Assembly (NCBI GenBank): GCA_018821985.1
Contig: JAHJKP010000007.1
Location: 42,866-106,865, forward strand
Origin: Pseudomonadota bacterium
Lineage (GTDB): Bacteria; Desulfobacterota; Desulfobulbia; Desulfobulbales; Desulfocapsaceae
Length of the DNA: 64,000 nucleotides
Direction of reading: 5' to 3'
Within the stretch, counting starts at the first letter, position 1. Each line of letters opens with the position of its first letter. This document shows positions 17,278 to 27,600 of this stretch, in pieces. Made by a program: the position numbers and the translations under genes. Below the pieces are notes generated by a model that was given only the letters and a program-made list of their open reading frames with translations, made no database searches and was not told the DNA's origin.

Positions 17278-19011
17278 ATGGCGGAAAATTTTTATCATTT
17301 TGAGTATGACGAATACGGGAATACCAAGGCAATTAGGATAGCTGCCCGGGGTATGAGTATCCAGGCCAATAATTTTACCAACAAGGGTACCTCCTTTTCC
17401 GAAGCGGAGCGCGAGCAGCTGAAGCTCTCAGGCCTGCTCCCTCCGGCTGTTCGCTCTCTGCAAAGCCAGGTGCAAAATTCCTTGAATATCGTCAACAATA
17501 AAGCGACTGATATTGAGAAATTTATTTATGTCCGCTCCCTCTATGACCGTAACGCCACACTTGCCCATGCCCTCATCGCTGAAGATCTGGAACACCTGAT
17601 GCCCATCATCTATACACCGACAGTAGGCATTGCCTGCCAGAAGTATTCCTCCATGTTTCGCATGGCAAACGGCCTCCATTTCTATCCCGGCAACATTGAC
17701 CATGCTGAAGAGATTCTCGAAGTATACGGCAGCCGGGACATCAGGGTCGCGGTGGTAACCGACAACCAGGGTATTCTCGGCATTGGAGATCAGGGTGCCG
17801 GCGGCATTGCCATCTGTCTCGGCAAACTCATGCTCTATACTCAGGGAGCAGGTATCGCCCCCTGGCACTGCCTCCCCATCTCCCTGGATGTGGGAACCAA
17901 CAATAAAGAACTCCTCAATGATCCGGACTACCTCGGCTGGCGTCACCCCCGTCTTGAGGGCGACGATTACATCAACTTTGTGCAGCGTTTTGCCAGGGCA
18001 TTCAAGACGGTATACCCCAATGCCCTCTGTCAGTGGGAAGACTTTTCAAAACAGAATGCCTTTGCCATCCGCGATGCCTATCTCCACGACCTGATTTCCT
18101 TCAACGATGATATTCAGGGAACCGGAGCTATCACCCTGGCCGCCATCCTTACTGCCTTGAAAATTAAAAAAGAGGCCCTGATAGATCAGATTTTTCTTGT
18201 TCATGGGGCAGGAGCCGGAGGGGTTGGCATTGCAGAGCAGATTGAGACAGCCCTGCTGGCTGATGGCCTCAGCACAGAAGAGGCCAGAGCCAGGATCTTT
18301 GCCCTGGACAGCCATGGTGTTCTCACCACCGATCGGAACCTGGAGCCCTATAAAGGAAAATTCGCCAAAGATCCACACTCCCTGAGCTGGCTGAAGAATA
18401 AGGAAGACAACACCCTCCTCAATGCAATTATCAACGAAAAGGTAACCGTCCTCATCGGCACCTCAGGTCGGGCAGGATGTTTCACCGAGGAAGTGGTCAA
18501 GGCAACACTGGCCAACACCAACAGGCCTGTCATTTTTCCATTAAGCAACCCCACGACCTATGCCGAGGCCTTGCCGGAGGACATCCATCGCTGGACCCAG
18601 GGAAAGGCATTGATCGCTACCGGCAGTCCATTTCCCCCCGTTAATGGTACGCGTATTGGTCAGTGCAATAATGTTTTCATTTTTCCAGGCGTGGGCCTGG
18701 GGATACTTGCCTCAGGCACAAGAGAGGTTCTCCCCTCCTTTTTTACGGCTGCGGCACGGGCTGTAGCAGAGATGGTTTCTCAAGGAGATCGAGATAAAGG
18801 AATTCTGACACCAGCGGTGGCCCAACTGCGTAAGGTGTGCAGGCAGGTTGCCGTGGCAGTTGGCAAGGCAGCCATCACGGATGGCGTCAGCGGTCTCTGC
18901 GTTTACAGTCAGTTTCAGCATGATAATGATCCTGAACGACTAATGACCCTTGTTGAAAAAATGCAGTGGCGACCGACCTATTTACCCTTAGTGGCTCAAG
19001 GTCCCATTTAA
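17278..19011 (+). CDS. maeA: NAD-dependent malic enzyme (oxaloacetate-decarboxylating)
   Basis: The 577-residue protein is of the long malic-enzyme type that interconverts malate and pyruvate plus CO2. It has the catalytic tyrosine region (IIYTPTVG), the GQILGLGDQG-like segment GILGIGDQGAGG, the metal site (ISFNDDIQGTGA), the NAD-binding loop HGAGAGGVGIAEQI and FPLSNPT. Length matches E. coli MaeA (565). The ATG at 17278 has GAGGAA upstream; a TTG five codons before coincides with that ribosome site. It sits upstream of the frd/sdh genes on the same strand but 264 bases away, so co-transcription is uncertain. It would feed pyruvate to or from C4 metabolism. Confidence 0.95.
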   Translation: MAENFYHFEYDEYGNTKAIRIAARGMSIQANNFTNKGTSFSEAEREQLKLSGLLPPAVRSLQSQVQNSLNIVNNKATDIEKFIYVRSLYDRNATLAHALIAEDLEHLMPIIYTPTVGIACQKYSSMFRMANGLHFYPGNIDHAEEILEVYGSRDIRVAVVTDNQGILGIGDQGAGGIAICLGKLMLYTQGAGIAPWHCLPISLDVGTNNKELLNDPDYLGWRHPRLEGDDYINFVQRFARAFKTVYPNALCQWEDFSKQNAFAIRDAYLHDLISFNDDIQGTGAITLAAILTALKIKKEALIDQIFLVHGAGAGGVGIAEQIETALLADGLSTEEARARIFALDSHGVLTTDRNLEPYKGKFAKDPHSLSWLKNKEDNTLLNAIINEKVTVLIGTSGRAGCFTEEVVKATLANTNRPVIFPLSNPTTYAEALPEDIHRWTQGKALIATGSPFPPVNGTRIGQCNNVFIFPGVGLGILASGTREVLPSFFTAAARAVAEMVSQGDRDKGILTPAVAQLRKVCRQVAVAVGKAAITDGVSGLCVYSQFQHDNDPERLMTLVEKMQWRPTYLPLVAQGPI

Positions 19012-19275
19012 CTTTGGAAAAGGATAACTGCTGAGCGCAAATAAGTATTGATAAGCATACGCCGCTATTTTATAGACAATTTCATTCTGTAGAGTCGCTG
19101 AGAAAATATTTTTCTGTTTCTCGCGCGCCTTAGGTATCCCTGCGGGAGCTTAGTCGTTAATTTGTGGTATCGCACTGCTGCAAACAGTAATGTAATTTTA
19201 CTCTCTTTGGCAACTATCATTAAAGGAAACTGTGATCTTCACCCCTTTCAAGAGGGTGATTTTTGCGAGGTGAAA

Positions 19276-19920
19276 ATGTCCTGGATTCTTACGATACTCC
19301 GATCTTCCATCGGCAAAAAATATATCATGGCAGTATCCGGTGCCTGCCTCTCTTTTTTCCTGCTTTCCCATCTCATCGGCAATTCCGTCTCTTTCCTGGG
19401 CAAAGAGGCATATAACTCCTATGCCAGCCATCTCCACTCCATCGGCTTTCTCACTTATATCCTTGAGCCCTTTCTGCTTTTTGTCTTTCTGGTTCATATC
19501 CTGACCGGCATTACCCTGTTTATCGAAAACCTCTCCGCCCGACCGAACCGTTATGCCGTACCGGGAAATGAGCGTAACTGGAGCGCCTCCACCATGCCTT
19601 ACACCGGGATCATTATCCTGACATTTCTCCTGGTGCATCTCCTGAACTTCCATTTTATCACCAGAACGGTCTCCACCGCCGAGCTTGTCAGAACCACCCT
19701 GAGCAATCCCTTCCTTGCCTCCTTCTATCTCTTTTCCCTGAGCGGACTGACTCTGCATGCCAGTCACGGATTCTGGAGCCTTTTTCAATCCCTGGGAATC
19801 AATCACCCGAAATACAATAAATTCCTGCAACAGGGCGGACTGGCCACGGCCGTCATCATCGGTACAATTTTCATCTTGATCCCCCTGCTGATTGTGACGA
19901 CTGATTCTTTTCTCCAATAA
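19276..19920 (+). CDS. sdhC: Succinate dehydrogenase/fumarate reductase cytochrome b558 subunit
   Basis: This 214-residue membrane protein has five predicted helices and conserved histidines in FFLLSHLIGN, SHLHSIGF, FLVHILTG, LLVHLLNFHF and LHASHGFW. It is the di-haem b558 anchor (type B, as in Bacillus and delta/epsilonproteobacteria), which links menaquinone to the catalytic dimer. The ATG at 19276 has GAGGTGA just upstream; the 38 codons before it in the same frame are not family-like. The order C-A-B and close spacing to the flavoprotein gene support an operon. Confidence 0.92.
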   Translation: MSWILTILRSSIGKKYIMAVSGACLSFFLLSHLIGNSVSFLGKEAYNSYASHLHSIGFLTYILEPFLLFVFLVHILTGITLFIENLSARPNRYAVPGNERNWSASTMPYTGIIILTFLLVHLLNFHFITRTVSTAELVRTTLSNPFLASFYLFSLSGLTLHASHGFWSLFQSLGINHPKYNKFLQQGGLATAVIIGTIFILIPLLIVTTDSFLQ

Positions 19921-19974
19921 ACCAAAGGCCGGGGCAGGCAGACTGAGTTACTCACTTAGCGACCAAAGGACATT

Positions 19975-21888
19975 ATGCAACTCGATCACCGTATACCATC
20001 AGGGCCCTTGACTGAAAAATGGGACCGCTTCCGTTTCGAGACCAAGCTGATCAACCCAGCCAACAAACGAAAATTTGAGATCATCGTCGTCGGTGCCGGT
20101 CTGGCAGGGGCTTCGGCCTCCGCAACGCTTGGCGAACTCGGCTACAACGTCAAGACCTTCTGTATCCAGGACAGCCCCAGACGCGGCCACAGCATAGCAG
20201 CCCAGGGCGGGATCAACGCCGCCAAAAATTACCAGAACGACGGGGACAGTGTCTGGCGGCTCTTTTACGACACCATCAAGGGCGGGGACTTCCGGGCAAG
20301 AGAGGCCAATGTCTATCGTCTGGCCCAGATCAGCAACCAGATCATTGATCAGTGTGTGGCCCAGGGCGTGCCTTTTGCCCGGGAATACGGCGGCCTGCTG
20401 GCGAACCGTTCCTTTGGCGGCGCCCAGGTCTCACGAACATTTTATGCCCGGGGCCAGACAGGCCAGCAACTTCTGCTCGGCGCCTACAGTGCCATGATGC
20501 GTCAGGTCAAGGCCGGCAAGGTGACCCTCCATCCCCGTTCCGAGATGATGGACCTGGTGGTCATCAATGGCCAGGCCCGCGGCATCGTCACCCGTAATCT
20601 GATTACCGGGGCCATTGAATCTTACGCCGCCGATGCCGTAGTCCTGGCCACCGGCGGCTACGGCAATGCCTATTACCTTTCCACCAATGCCATGGCCTCC
20701 AATGTCACGGCCACCTGGCGCGCTTATAAGCGTGGTGCTGCTTTTGCCAACCCCTGTTTTGTACAGATCCACCCGACCTGTATCCCCGTGCACGGTACCT
20801 ATCAGTCGAAACTGACCCTGATGAGCGAGAGCCTGCGCAACGACGCTCGCGTCTGGGTGCCGGCCCGCCCCGGAGACAAACGCCCACCGGCCGAAATCCC
20901 GGAGCCTGAACGGGACTATTATCTGGAAAAGAAATATCCCAGTTTCGGTAATCTGGTGCCAAGAGACGTCGCCTCCAGAAACGCCAAGGAACAATGCGAC
21001 CAGGGCAAAGGCGTTGGTGACACAGGGCTTGCTGTCTATCTCGATTTCAGCGAGGCCATCAACCGTCTTGGCGAGGCCGCCATCCGCCGGAAGTATGGCA
21101 ATCTCTTCCATATGTATGAAAAGATCACCGGCCAGGACCCGGTTAAAGAGCCCATGACCATCTATCCCGCAGTCCACTACACCATGGGAGGGCTCTGGGT
21201 CGATTATCATCTGATGAGCACGGTTCCCGGACTATTTGTCCTGGGCGAGGCCAATTTCTCCGATCATGGCGCCAATCGTCTGGGGGCCAGTGCCCTCATG
21301 CAAGGTCTGGCCGATGGCTATTTCGTTCTGCCTGCCACCATCAGCTCTCATTTTGCCGAATCTGCCCTGCTACCGATTAACACCAGTCATCCTGCCTTCA
21401 CAGAGGCCATGGACACGACAAAAGGCCGTATTCAGCGACTCCTCTCCATCAACGGTACGCGTACTCCTGACGAATTTCACCGGGAGCTTGGGCTTCTGCT
21501 CTGGGATCACTGCGGCATGGCCCGCAACGAGGCCGGACTCACGCTGGCGCTTGGACGTCTACCGAAACTCAAGAAGAGATTTTGGCAGGATCTCAAGGTA
21601 ACCGGCAACGGTGCGGATCTCAATCAGACCCTGGAGAGGGCCGGACGAGTGGCTGATTTCATCGAATTTGCCGAGGTCATGATCCTTGACGCCCTGTCCC
21701 GGCAGGAATCATGCGGCTGTCACTTTCGTGAAGAAAGCCAGACCGGAGAACATGAGGCCAAGCGTATGGACGACACATACTCACATGTCTCGGCATGGGA
21801 ATACCAAGGTGAAGCTCAGACACCCAAGCTGCACAAAGAGCCCCTGGTCTTTGAAAACATCCAGCTCAGTCAAAGGAGTTACAAGTGA
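19975..21888 (+). CDS. sdhA: Succinate dehydrogenase/fumarate reductase flavoprotein subunit
   Basis: The 637-residue FAD subunit interconverts succinate and fumarate on the cytoplasmic side. It shows the dinucleotide fold ([19 protein letters not shown]), the covalent flavin His in [11 protein letters not shown], a family segment HPTCIPVHG, the catalytic-site region [12 protein letters not shown], and [14 protein letters not shown]. Length and order are standard for type B enzymes. It overlaps sdhB by four bases (GTGA), which implies coupled translation. Direction (fumarate reduction or succinate oxidation) cannot be decided from sequence; in sulfate reducers this type often works both ways. 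Confidence 0.96.
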   Translation: MQLDHRIPSGPLTEKWDRFRFETKLINPANKRKFEIIVVGAGLAGASASATLGELGYNVKTFCIQDSPRRGHSIAAQGGINAAKNYQNDGDSVWRLFYDTIKGGDFRAREANVYRLAQISNQIIDQCVAQGVPFAREYGGLLANRSFGGAQVSRTFYARGQTGQQLLLGAYSAMMRQVKAGKVTLHPRSEMMDLVVINGQARGIVTRNLITGAIESYAADAVVLATGGYGNAYYLSTNAMASNVTATWRAYKRGAAFANPCFVQIHPTCIPVHGTYQSKLTLMSESLRNDARVWVPARPGDKRPPAEIPEPERDYYLEKKYPSFGNLVPRDVASRNAKEQCDQGKGVGDTGLAVYLDFSEAINRLGEAAIRRKYGNLFHMYEKITGQDPVKEPMTIYPAVHYTMGGLWVDYHLMSTVPGLFVLGEANFSDHGANRLGASALMQGLADGYFVLPATISSHFAESALLPINTSHPAFTEAMDTTKGRIQRLLSINGTRTPDEFHRELGLLLWDHCGMARNEAGLTLALGRLPKLKKRFWQDLKVTGNGADLNQTLERAGRVADFIEFAEVMILDALSRQESCGCHFREESQTGEHEAKRMDDTYSHVSAWEYQGEAQTPKLHKEPLVFENIQLSQRSYK

Positions 21889-22646
21889 CAGTCATTCACC
21901 TGACCCTCAAGATCTGGCGGCAGACCGGACCGGAGTCTAAAGGGTCGTTCAAGACATACGAATCAGGACCGCTCGCCACCGCCATGTCCTTTCTCGAGAT
22001 GCTCGATGTCTTAAACGAGCGGCTCATCCTCAGCGGCGAGGAACCAGTGGCCTTTGACCATGATTGTCGGGAAGGCATCTGCGGGATGTGCGGCGCGGTG
22101 ATCAACGGCAAAGCCCATGGCCCCGAGAAGAAGACTACTCTCTGTCAGCTGCACATGCGTCATTTTCGAGACGGCGACACATTGGTCATCGAACCGTTTC
22201 GCTCCCGGGCCTTTAAACTGGTCAAGGACCTGATCGTCGACCGCAGCGCCTTTGACGCCATCATTGCCGAGGGCGGCTATATCTCCGTTAATACCGGCGG
22301 CGCCCCGGACGCCAATGCCATCCCGGTTCCGGCTTTCACGGCAGAGCAGGCACTCGACGCGGCTGAATGCATCGGGTGCGGAGCCTGCGTGGCCGCCTGT
22401 CCCAATGGTTCGGCCATGCTCTTTGTCGGGGCCAAGATCTCCCATCTCTCCCTGCTGCCTCAGGGGCAACCGGAACGAAGCAAACGGGCCCTGGCTTTGG
22501 TAAAAAAAATGGATGCTCTGGGATTTGGCAACTGCGGAAATGAACAGTACTGTGAAAAGGCCTGCCCCAAAGGGATCTCCATCAGCAATATTGCCCGTTT
22601 GAACCGAGAATTCATGAAGGCAGCCTTCTGTTCTGTTGAAGAGTAG
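21885..22646 (+). CDS. sdhB: Succinate dehydrogenase/fumarate reductase iron-sulfur subunit
   Basis: The 253-residue protein has an N-terminal [2Fe-2S] domain (cysteines in [11 protein letters not shown] and the later LCQLH) and a C-terminal domain with [12 protein letters not shown] and [14 protein letters not shown] for the [4Fe-4S] and [3Fe-4S] centres. It passes electrons between the flavin and the b558 haems. The GTG start at 21885 overlaps the sdhA stop by four bases, with AAGGAG upstream. It completes the C-A-B set. Confidence 0.96.
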   Translation: MTVIHLTLKIWRQTGPESKGSFKTYESGPLATAMSFLEMLDVLNERLILSGEEPVAFDHDCREGICGMCGAVINGKAHGPEKKTTLCQLHMRHFRDGDTLVIEPFRSRAFKLVKDLIVDRSAFDAIIAEGGYISVNTGGAPDANAIPVPAFTAEQALDAAECIGCGACVAACPNGSAMLFVGAKISHLSLLPQGQPERSKRALALVKKMDALGFGNCGNEQYCEKACPKGISISNIARLNREFMKAAFCSVEE

Positions 22647-22674
22647 GCCGATAGGACATCATAGAAAATAAATT

Positions 22675-25600
22675 CTAAACCCCTTTTTCATCCATGAGGG
22701 GCTCCGAAGAAGACGATACCTGCTGGAGCACCCTCACAATATCCTCCACTTGAAATGGTTTGACCACTGCGGCTGAAAAACCATAGTGGCGACAATTTGC
22801 CATGATCGGGTCATTGGAATAACCGCTGGAGACAATTACCTTGGCAGTTGGATCAAGGGCCAAGAGCTCCTGCACCGCCTCCTTGCCGCCCATACCGCCG
22901 GGGATGGTCAGATCCATGATCACAAAATTGATGGGCCTACCTTCCTCACGATAGCTCCGGTACAAGGACAGCGCTTCCTTACCATCCCCGGCTTCCACCA
23001 CCTCATAGCCCAGATGGGTAAGCATGGCGCTGACCACCGTCCTGACTATTTCCTCATCATCCATGATCATGATCCTGGCATTGCCACCCTCTATCGCCAC
23101 CATGGTAGCATCGGCACCACGAACCACGCTCCGTCCCTTCGCAGAGGCAGGAAGCAGAAGAGTAAAGGTTGTTCCCTGCCCTGGCGTTGACTCCACCGAG
23201 ATATGCCCGCCGTGCTTGCTGATGATGGAATGGGTGATGGCAAGTCCCAGCCCGCTGCCCTCCTGTTTGGTGCTAAAGTATGGATCGAAGATCTTATCAA
23301 GCAGGGCTGCCGGGATACCGATACCCGTGTCGCTGATAGTGATCTTGACGGCCCTCCCCGTATCAGGCAGGAAGCCCCTCTTGTCGGCAAGACCTTCGAC
23401 ATTCTCACAGCGAACCTCAATGCTCCCTCCTTCCGGCATGGCATGCCTGGCATTAAGGATGATATTATGGATGACCTGACTCATCTGGCCCTTGTCAATA
23501 TCCACGAGCCAAAGATCATCTGGGATGACATATCGGCAATATACCGGGCTGCCATGCAGCACAAAATCGGCAGACTCTTTGATGATCTCGCCGATGGAGG
23601 CTGTCTCCTTCACAGGCTCTCCGCCTTTGGAAAAGGTGAGCAACTGCTGAGTGAGATCCCGGGCCCTGAGAGAGGCCTTCTCTGCGGCACGTAAAAGTTT
23701 TCGAGTCTCCTCCTCCAGACGGCTATCCAGTTGGGCTAGACTGAGATTTCCCATGATGGCAGCCAAGATATTATTGAAATCATGAGCAATACCACCGGCC
23801 AAAACTCCGACCGACTCCAGCTTTCTGATCTTCAGCCGCTCGTCCTCCATACGGATCTGCTCGCTGACATCCCGAAAGACCAGAACGACCCCGATCGTAC
23901 GACTTTGCTGGTTGCGGATTGGTGCACCACTGTCCGCAATGTTTCGCTCCTGCCCATCCTTGGCGACAAGGACTGTATGATTGGTCATGCCGATGATCTG
24001 GCCGGAGGCAAGCACTTTATCCACTGGATTTTCACAGGGCTGACGAGTTTTCTCGTTGATGATGGTAAAGACCTCGGTAAGATGTCTGCCCTGTGCTTCT
24101 CTCTGGCTCCAGCCGGTGAGCTTTTCGGCCACGGTATTGACCAGAACAATCCTGCCCTCGATGTCAGTGGTGATAACCCCGTCACCAATACTGTGCAAGG
24201 TAACGGCCAGCTGTTCCTTTTCCGCAGCCAGGGCATTTTCCCCCTCCTTGCGCTGGCTGATATCGATGGCAATCTCCATGCGAACCATACGCCCATCGGA
24301 CCAGGGGATGGCCTGATCGCGGCATTCATACCAGCAGCCGCTTACCGTGTTCTGGAGCTCCCAGAGATAAGTTCCCGTCGGCCGGCCGGCACCATCGAGC
24401 AGCCTGTGGTTGGTGCAGAACGGACACGGTCCTTTCTGACCTGACTGTAGGGTCTGCCAGCAAACCTTACCCACAATGTCCCCCCATATCTCCCGGCCAT
24501 ACTGGTTGACAAAAAGCAGTTCATAGGTCTCCATGTCGGCCACGTACACCAGGGCATCGAGACTGTCCACCAGCGTGCTGAAGCGGGCAATGGCCGCATT
24601 TTTCTCCGCCTCCGCCTGTTTACGCTCTGTAATGTCCAGAAAGGTCACCACAGCGCCGGTAAGTTCACCCTCCTTACGGATAGGATAAGACCAGCATTCA
24701 GCATGGAAACTGTTCCCGTCCGCCCGCCAGAACACCTCATGGTCGGAATGAGCCTCCTGACCCAGCCGATAGCCCTGATGCGCCACACAGGTAGAAAAAT
24801 GACAACGGGAGCCATCGCTGTTTGAGTGATGGATAATATCGTGAATTATTTTTCCCAGAAGTTCTTTCTTGTTCGTAAATCCCATAATGCGGAGAAAGGA
24901 ATCATTGCAGAATGTGCATCGGCCTTCGAGATCAAGACCGTATATCGCCTCGGCTGTGGAGTTGAGCAGCAAGCGGATCTGCTCTTCGCTGCTTGCCAGA
25001 GTGACGTTTGCCTCAATGACAGCTTGGTTCATATGATTGATGGCCTCGGCGACCAGGGCGAACTCAACCACCCCGAAGGAGTGAATGTCGGCAAACACAG
25101 GTTCATTGCGATTTGATTCGTATGCGGTCAGGGAGTTGACAATCCGATTCACCGGCCGGGAAAAAAAGCGATTGAGGAGATATTGCAGCAACAGAGTAAT
25201 GAGCACAAAAAGGATAAACACCCCGGCAAGCTGGAAGGAGATGCTGGTCAATATTGCCGTGGAAAGAAGCCGGGCGGGGATATGCAGGTAAACGGTCCAG
25301 CCCTCCGGGACCTTCAGGGTTTCCCGCAAGGCGTAATACTTTTGATTGTGATACAGATAAGACTGAAGACCACGCTTATCCGGCACAGACATGTTTTTCA
25401 GATCAAACAACAGGTTATAGCGACTGGAAACCAGCGACGGATCGGAATAATAGACAGCAACCCCCTCGGAACTCAAGATAAAGAAGGACTGTTCCGCAAA
25501 AACATTGCCCTTTTCCAGATACACCAACATGGGAACGAGATTCTCAAGAGCCCGTTCATAGATCAGGCGCATCCCGTTCTTCAGTGGATACTGCAGGGCC

Positions 25601-26049
25601 ACCACTGAGCGTTTTGAAAAAACCGATTGAAAGACCCGGGATATCATCATGGCCTCCTGCACATGCTCCATGTGGGAAGGATCAAAGCCCAGATAATTGT
25701 TGTACTCTTCAGAGATCTGCACGATCTGACCCCGTGCATCCAGTACATAATAGATATCAAGGGGATCATAATTGTGCAACCGCTGCCGGAGAGCAGCCAG
25801 AAGCCTCTGGTCGTCCCCCTCGGGCAGCGTCTTGATCATCTGCCGCAGCGATGTATTGTACTGAAGGAGCTTGGCTGGAATCAGTGACTGGATAACCCGG
25901 AGCTGGGCATGCATTATTCTGGCATAGTTATCGAGGTACGCCTGGAACTGCAGCCACCCCACGATCCCTGCCGAGAGAAGAAAAGAAGCAAAAGCGACCA
26001 GAAACAGTAAGTTCCGGAGGCGCTGCCGCAGGGTAGGCAGAGTATTCAC
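22675..26049 (-). CDS. Hybrid sensor histidine kinase with extracytoplasmic sensor and Cys-rich PAS
   Basis: The 1124-residue protein has a TM (about 12-32), a periplasmic region of about 230 residues (Cache-like), a second TM (about 270-290), HAMP, and three PAS domains. The second PAS has the GPCPFC and CWYEC cysteines seen in the kinase at 6174. A DHp (His in GGIAHDFNNIL), an HATPase (NIILNARHAM, GSGLGLAITHS) and a C-terminal receiver (Asp in FVIMDLTIPGG) follow. The GTG start at 26049 overlaps the stop of the upstream binding-protein gene by four bases (GTGA), so the two are translated together. That binding protein probably presents ligand to the periplasmic domain. Confidence 0.92.
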   Translation of the reverse strand: MNTLPTLRQRLRNLLFLVAFASFLLSAGIVGWLQFQAYLDNYARIMHAQLRVIQSLIPAKLLQYNTSLRQMIKTLPEGDDQRLLAALRQRLHNYDPLDIYYVLDARGQIVQISEEYNNYLGFDPSHMEHVQEAMMISRVFQSVFSKRSVVALQYPLKNGMRLIYERALENLVPMLVYLEKGNVFAEQSFFILSSEGVAVYYSDPSLVSSRYNLLFDLKNMSVPDKRGLQSYLYHNQKYYALRETLKVPEGWTVYLHIPARLLSTAILTSISFQLAGVFILFVLITLLLQYLLNRFFSRPVNRIVNSLTAYESNRNEPVFADIHSFGVVEFALVAEAINHMNQAVIEANVTLASSEEQIRLLLNSTAEAIYGLDLEGRCTFCNDSFLRIMGFTNKKELLGKIIHDIIHHSNSDGSRCHFSTCVAHQGYRLGQEAHSDHEVFWRADGNSFHAECWSYPIRKEGELTGAVVTFLDITERKQAEAEKNAAIARFSTLVDSLDALVYVADMETYELLFVNQYGREIWGDIVGKVCWQTLQSGQKGPCPFCTNHRLLDGAGRPTGTYLWELQNTVSGCWYECRDQAIPWSDGRMVRMEIAIDISQRKEGENALAAEKEQLAVTLHSIGDGVITTDIEGRIVLVNTVAEKLTGWSQREAQGRHLTEVFTIINEKTRQPCENPVDKVLASGQIIGMTNHTVLVAKDGQERNIADSGAPIRNQQSRTIGVVLVFRDVSEQIRMEDERLKIRKLESVGVLAGGIAHDFNNILAAIMGNLSLAQLDSRLEEETRKLLRAAEKASLRARDLTQQLLTFSKGGEPVKETASIGEIIKESADFVLHGSPVYCRYVIPDDLWLVDIDKGQMSQVIHNIILNARHAMPEGGSIEVRCENVEGLADKRGFLPDTGRAVKITISDTGIGIPAALLDKIFDPYFSTKQEGSGLGLAITHSIISKHGGHISVESTPGQGTTFTLLLPASAKGRSVVRGADATMVAIEGGNARIMIMDDEEIVRTVVSAMLTHLGYEVVEAGDGKEALSLYRSYREEGRPINFVIMDLTIPGGMGGKEAVQELLALDPTAKVIVSSGYSNDPIMANCRHYGFSAAVVKPFQVEDIVRVLQQVSSSSEPLMDEKGV

Positions 26050-27176
26050 TTGATATAGCCACCATTGGCAAACTTGCCGTCTCTGACCACGATTTCATAT
26101 ACCGGTCGAATAACGTCACCATAGCTGTCAAACTTGACTGGTCCCAAAACCGATTCGTATTTTCCTTGCAACAGGGCGACTTTGAGCGACTGAGCGTCGA
26201 TAATCTTACATCGTTTCAGGGCATCGGCCAGAATATAGACCATTTCATAGGAACGGTCTGCACGAGCAGTGGCTGTCTTGTGGAATTTTTCGTTTAACTC
26301 CTTAGAAAATTTCAGATACTCCGGACGCTTGTTATCCGGGTCGACAAAGCTGACCATGGAGAGCCCCTCCATGGCCGGACCACCGATGCGAAGCAGCTCA
26401 GGTGACTGGGCCCAGATGGAAGCAATGAGGGGGCCATTGAATTTAAGCTCACGGAGTTTCTGGACGGCAACCGCAGTCATGCTTGACTCGGTGAGTAACA
26501 GTACAGCTTCGGGATTCGGGGCAAGCAGGTCTCCGGCCAGCTGGTGCCAATCAGCATTTCCCTGGGATTTAAATTGTACCGTGGTCAGTGAGCCTTGATA
26601 ATACTTCTGCAACTGCGCCACGTAGTCCTCGACAAAATCGGCGTTGTTCATATCCATGAGGACGGAAACCGAGGTTATCCCTTTTGCCTTGAGCAGGGCT
26701 GCTGTTTTTACTCCATAAAGATTGCAGTCAATCGCCGTCCGAAAGAAGAGATCATCCTTGCCCGATAGTTTGGTGGTAGCGGTATAAGCAGTGATCAAAA
26801 CCGTGTCATGGGAGGTAACCAGAGGGTAGGCCTTGACCGTGTTGGCAGACAGGCTGTGGCCGATGATGGCAACGACCTTCTCATCCAGCAAAGAGGTATC
26901 CGCCTTCTCTATACCTTTGTCGCTGTTCTCGTCGTCGCGGACCAGCAACATGAGCGGGCGGCCATGAATGCCGCCCTGGGCGTTGACTTCATCCACTGCC
27001 AGCTGGGCACCGTTTCTGATATGCTCACCGGCCTCTCCGCCCCGGCCACTCAGGTTAATGGAAAGCCCTATCTTAATGGGTTCTTCAGGCGGATGACTAC
27101 ACGCCCCCAGCAGAACAAACAGGCTTGTCGTGACCAACAGCAGAAATGTCCACAATAAAAAAGTATTTTTCCCCAT
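26046..27176 (-). CDS. LivK-like periplasmic binding lipoprotein coupled to a sensor kinase
   Basis: The 376-residue protein starts at the ATG at 27176, which has GGGAGGGG just upstream. This start gives a lipoprotein signal with lipobox LLGAC (Cys 26); an earlier in-frame ATG at 27329 gives an unlikely leader. The mature part is a type I binding fold of the branched-chain amino-acid family (IKIGLSINLSGRGGEAGEH, AVDEVNAQGGIHGRPL, VVAIIGHSLSANTV, FFRTAIDCNLYG). No permease or ATPase gene is adjacent. The next gene, overlapping by four bases, is a hybrid kinase. I infer a sensory role; the ligand is unknown. Confidence 0.88.
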   Translation of the reverse strand: MGKNTFLLWTFLLLVTTSLFVLLGACSHPPEEPIKIGLSINLSGRGGEAGEHIRNGAQLAVDEVNAQGGIHGRPLMLLVRDDENSDKGIEKADTSLLDEKVVAIIGHSLSANTVKAYPLVTSHDTVLITAYTATTKLSGKDDLFFRTAIDCNLYGVKTAALLKAKGITSVSVLMDMNNADFVEDYVAQLQKYYQGSLTTVQFKSQGNADWHQLAGDLLAPNPEAVLLLTESSMTAVAVQKLRELKFNGPLIASIWAQSPELLRIGGPAMEGLSMVSFVDPDNKRPEYLKFSKELNEKFHKTATARADRSYEMVYILADALKRCKIIDAQSLKVALLQGKYESVLGPVKFDSYGDVIRPVYEIVVRDGKFANGGYIK

Positions 27177-27463
27177 TTCCCCTCCCAAAAAGAATCGTAC
27201 CGATCGAATCAGCCTGTGGTCGACTGGATGATTTCCCATGCTCATGCTGTCCCCCTGACACCAGAGCTTCCCTATCCTAACCTCTTGTAACAGTAAAAAG
27301 TCACGAATGTGACTAAAATATTTTTCCATAACAGACTAATATCATAAATTTTCATTGCATTCCCATTTATTATTTTCCTGTCCTCAAAACAATAACAGAA
27401 GGAATAAAATTGAAGCTCGATAAATTTTCTCTGATACCTTCATTATGGGACAACATCGCCAGA

Positions 27464-27592
27464 TCTTGAGATCCTTACCGATGAGTTCAGCCAATTCTTG
27501 CACCACATCCTCAATCCCCTTGAATCTCCTCCGCTGCTGCACGGATCTGCTTATGGCTCATCCGTCTTATATGGTCCCGTTGTTGACAAAAA
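27464..27592 (-). pseudogene. Decayed 5' fragment of darP/yjgA
   Basis: The minus strand reads SRSVQQRRRFKGIEDVVQ and then ELAELIGKDLKI, matching residues 6-33 of the intact DarP at 37491-38060. The similarity continues through the start-codon area, where one base is lost and the ATG is now ACG, and into the upstream sequence (TTGACA-like block plus A-run, also before the intact gene). It ends abruptly near 27464. By eye roughly three quarters of about 130 bases match. It lies just beyond the last chemosensory gene, while intact darP lies at the other end of that operon, in the same orientation. Confidence 0.85.
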
Positions 27593-27600
27593 AAAACCCG

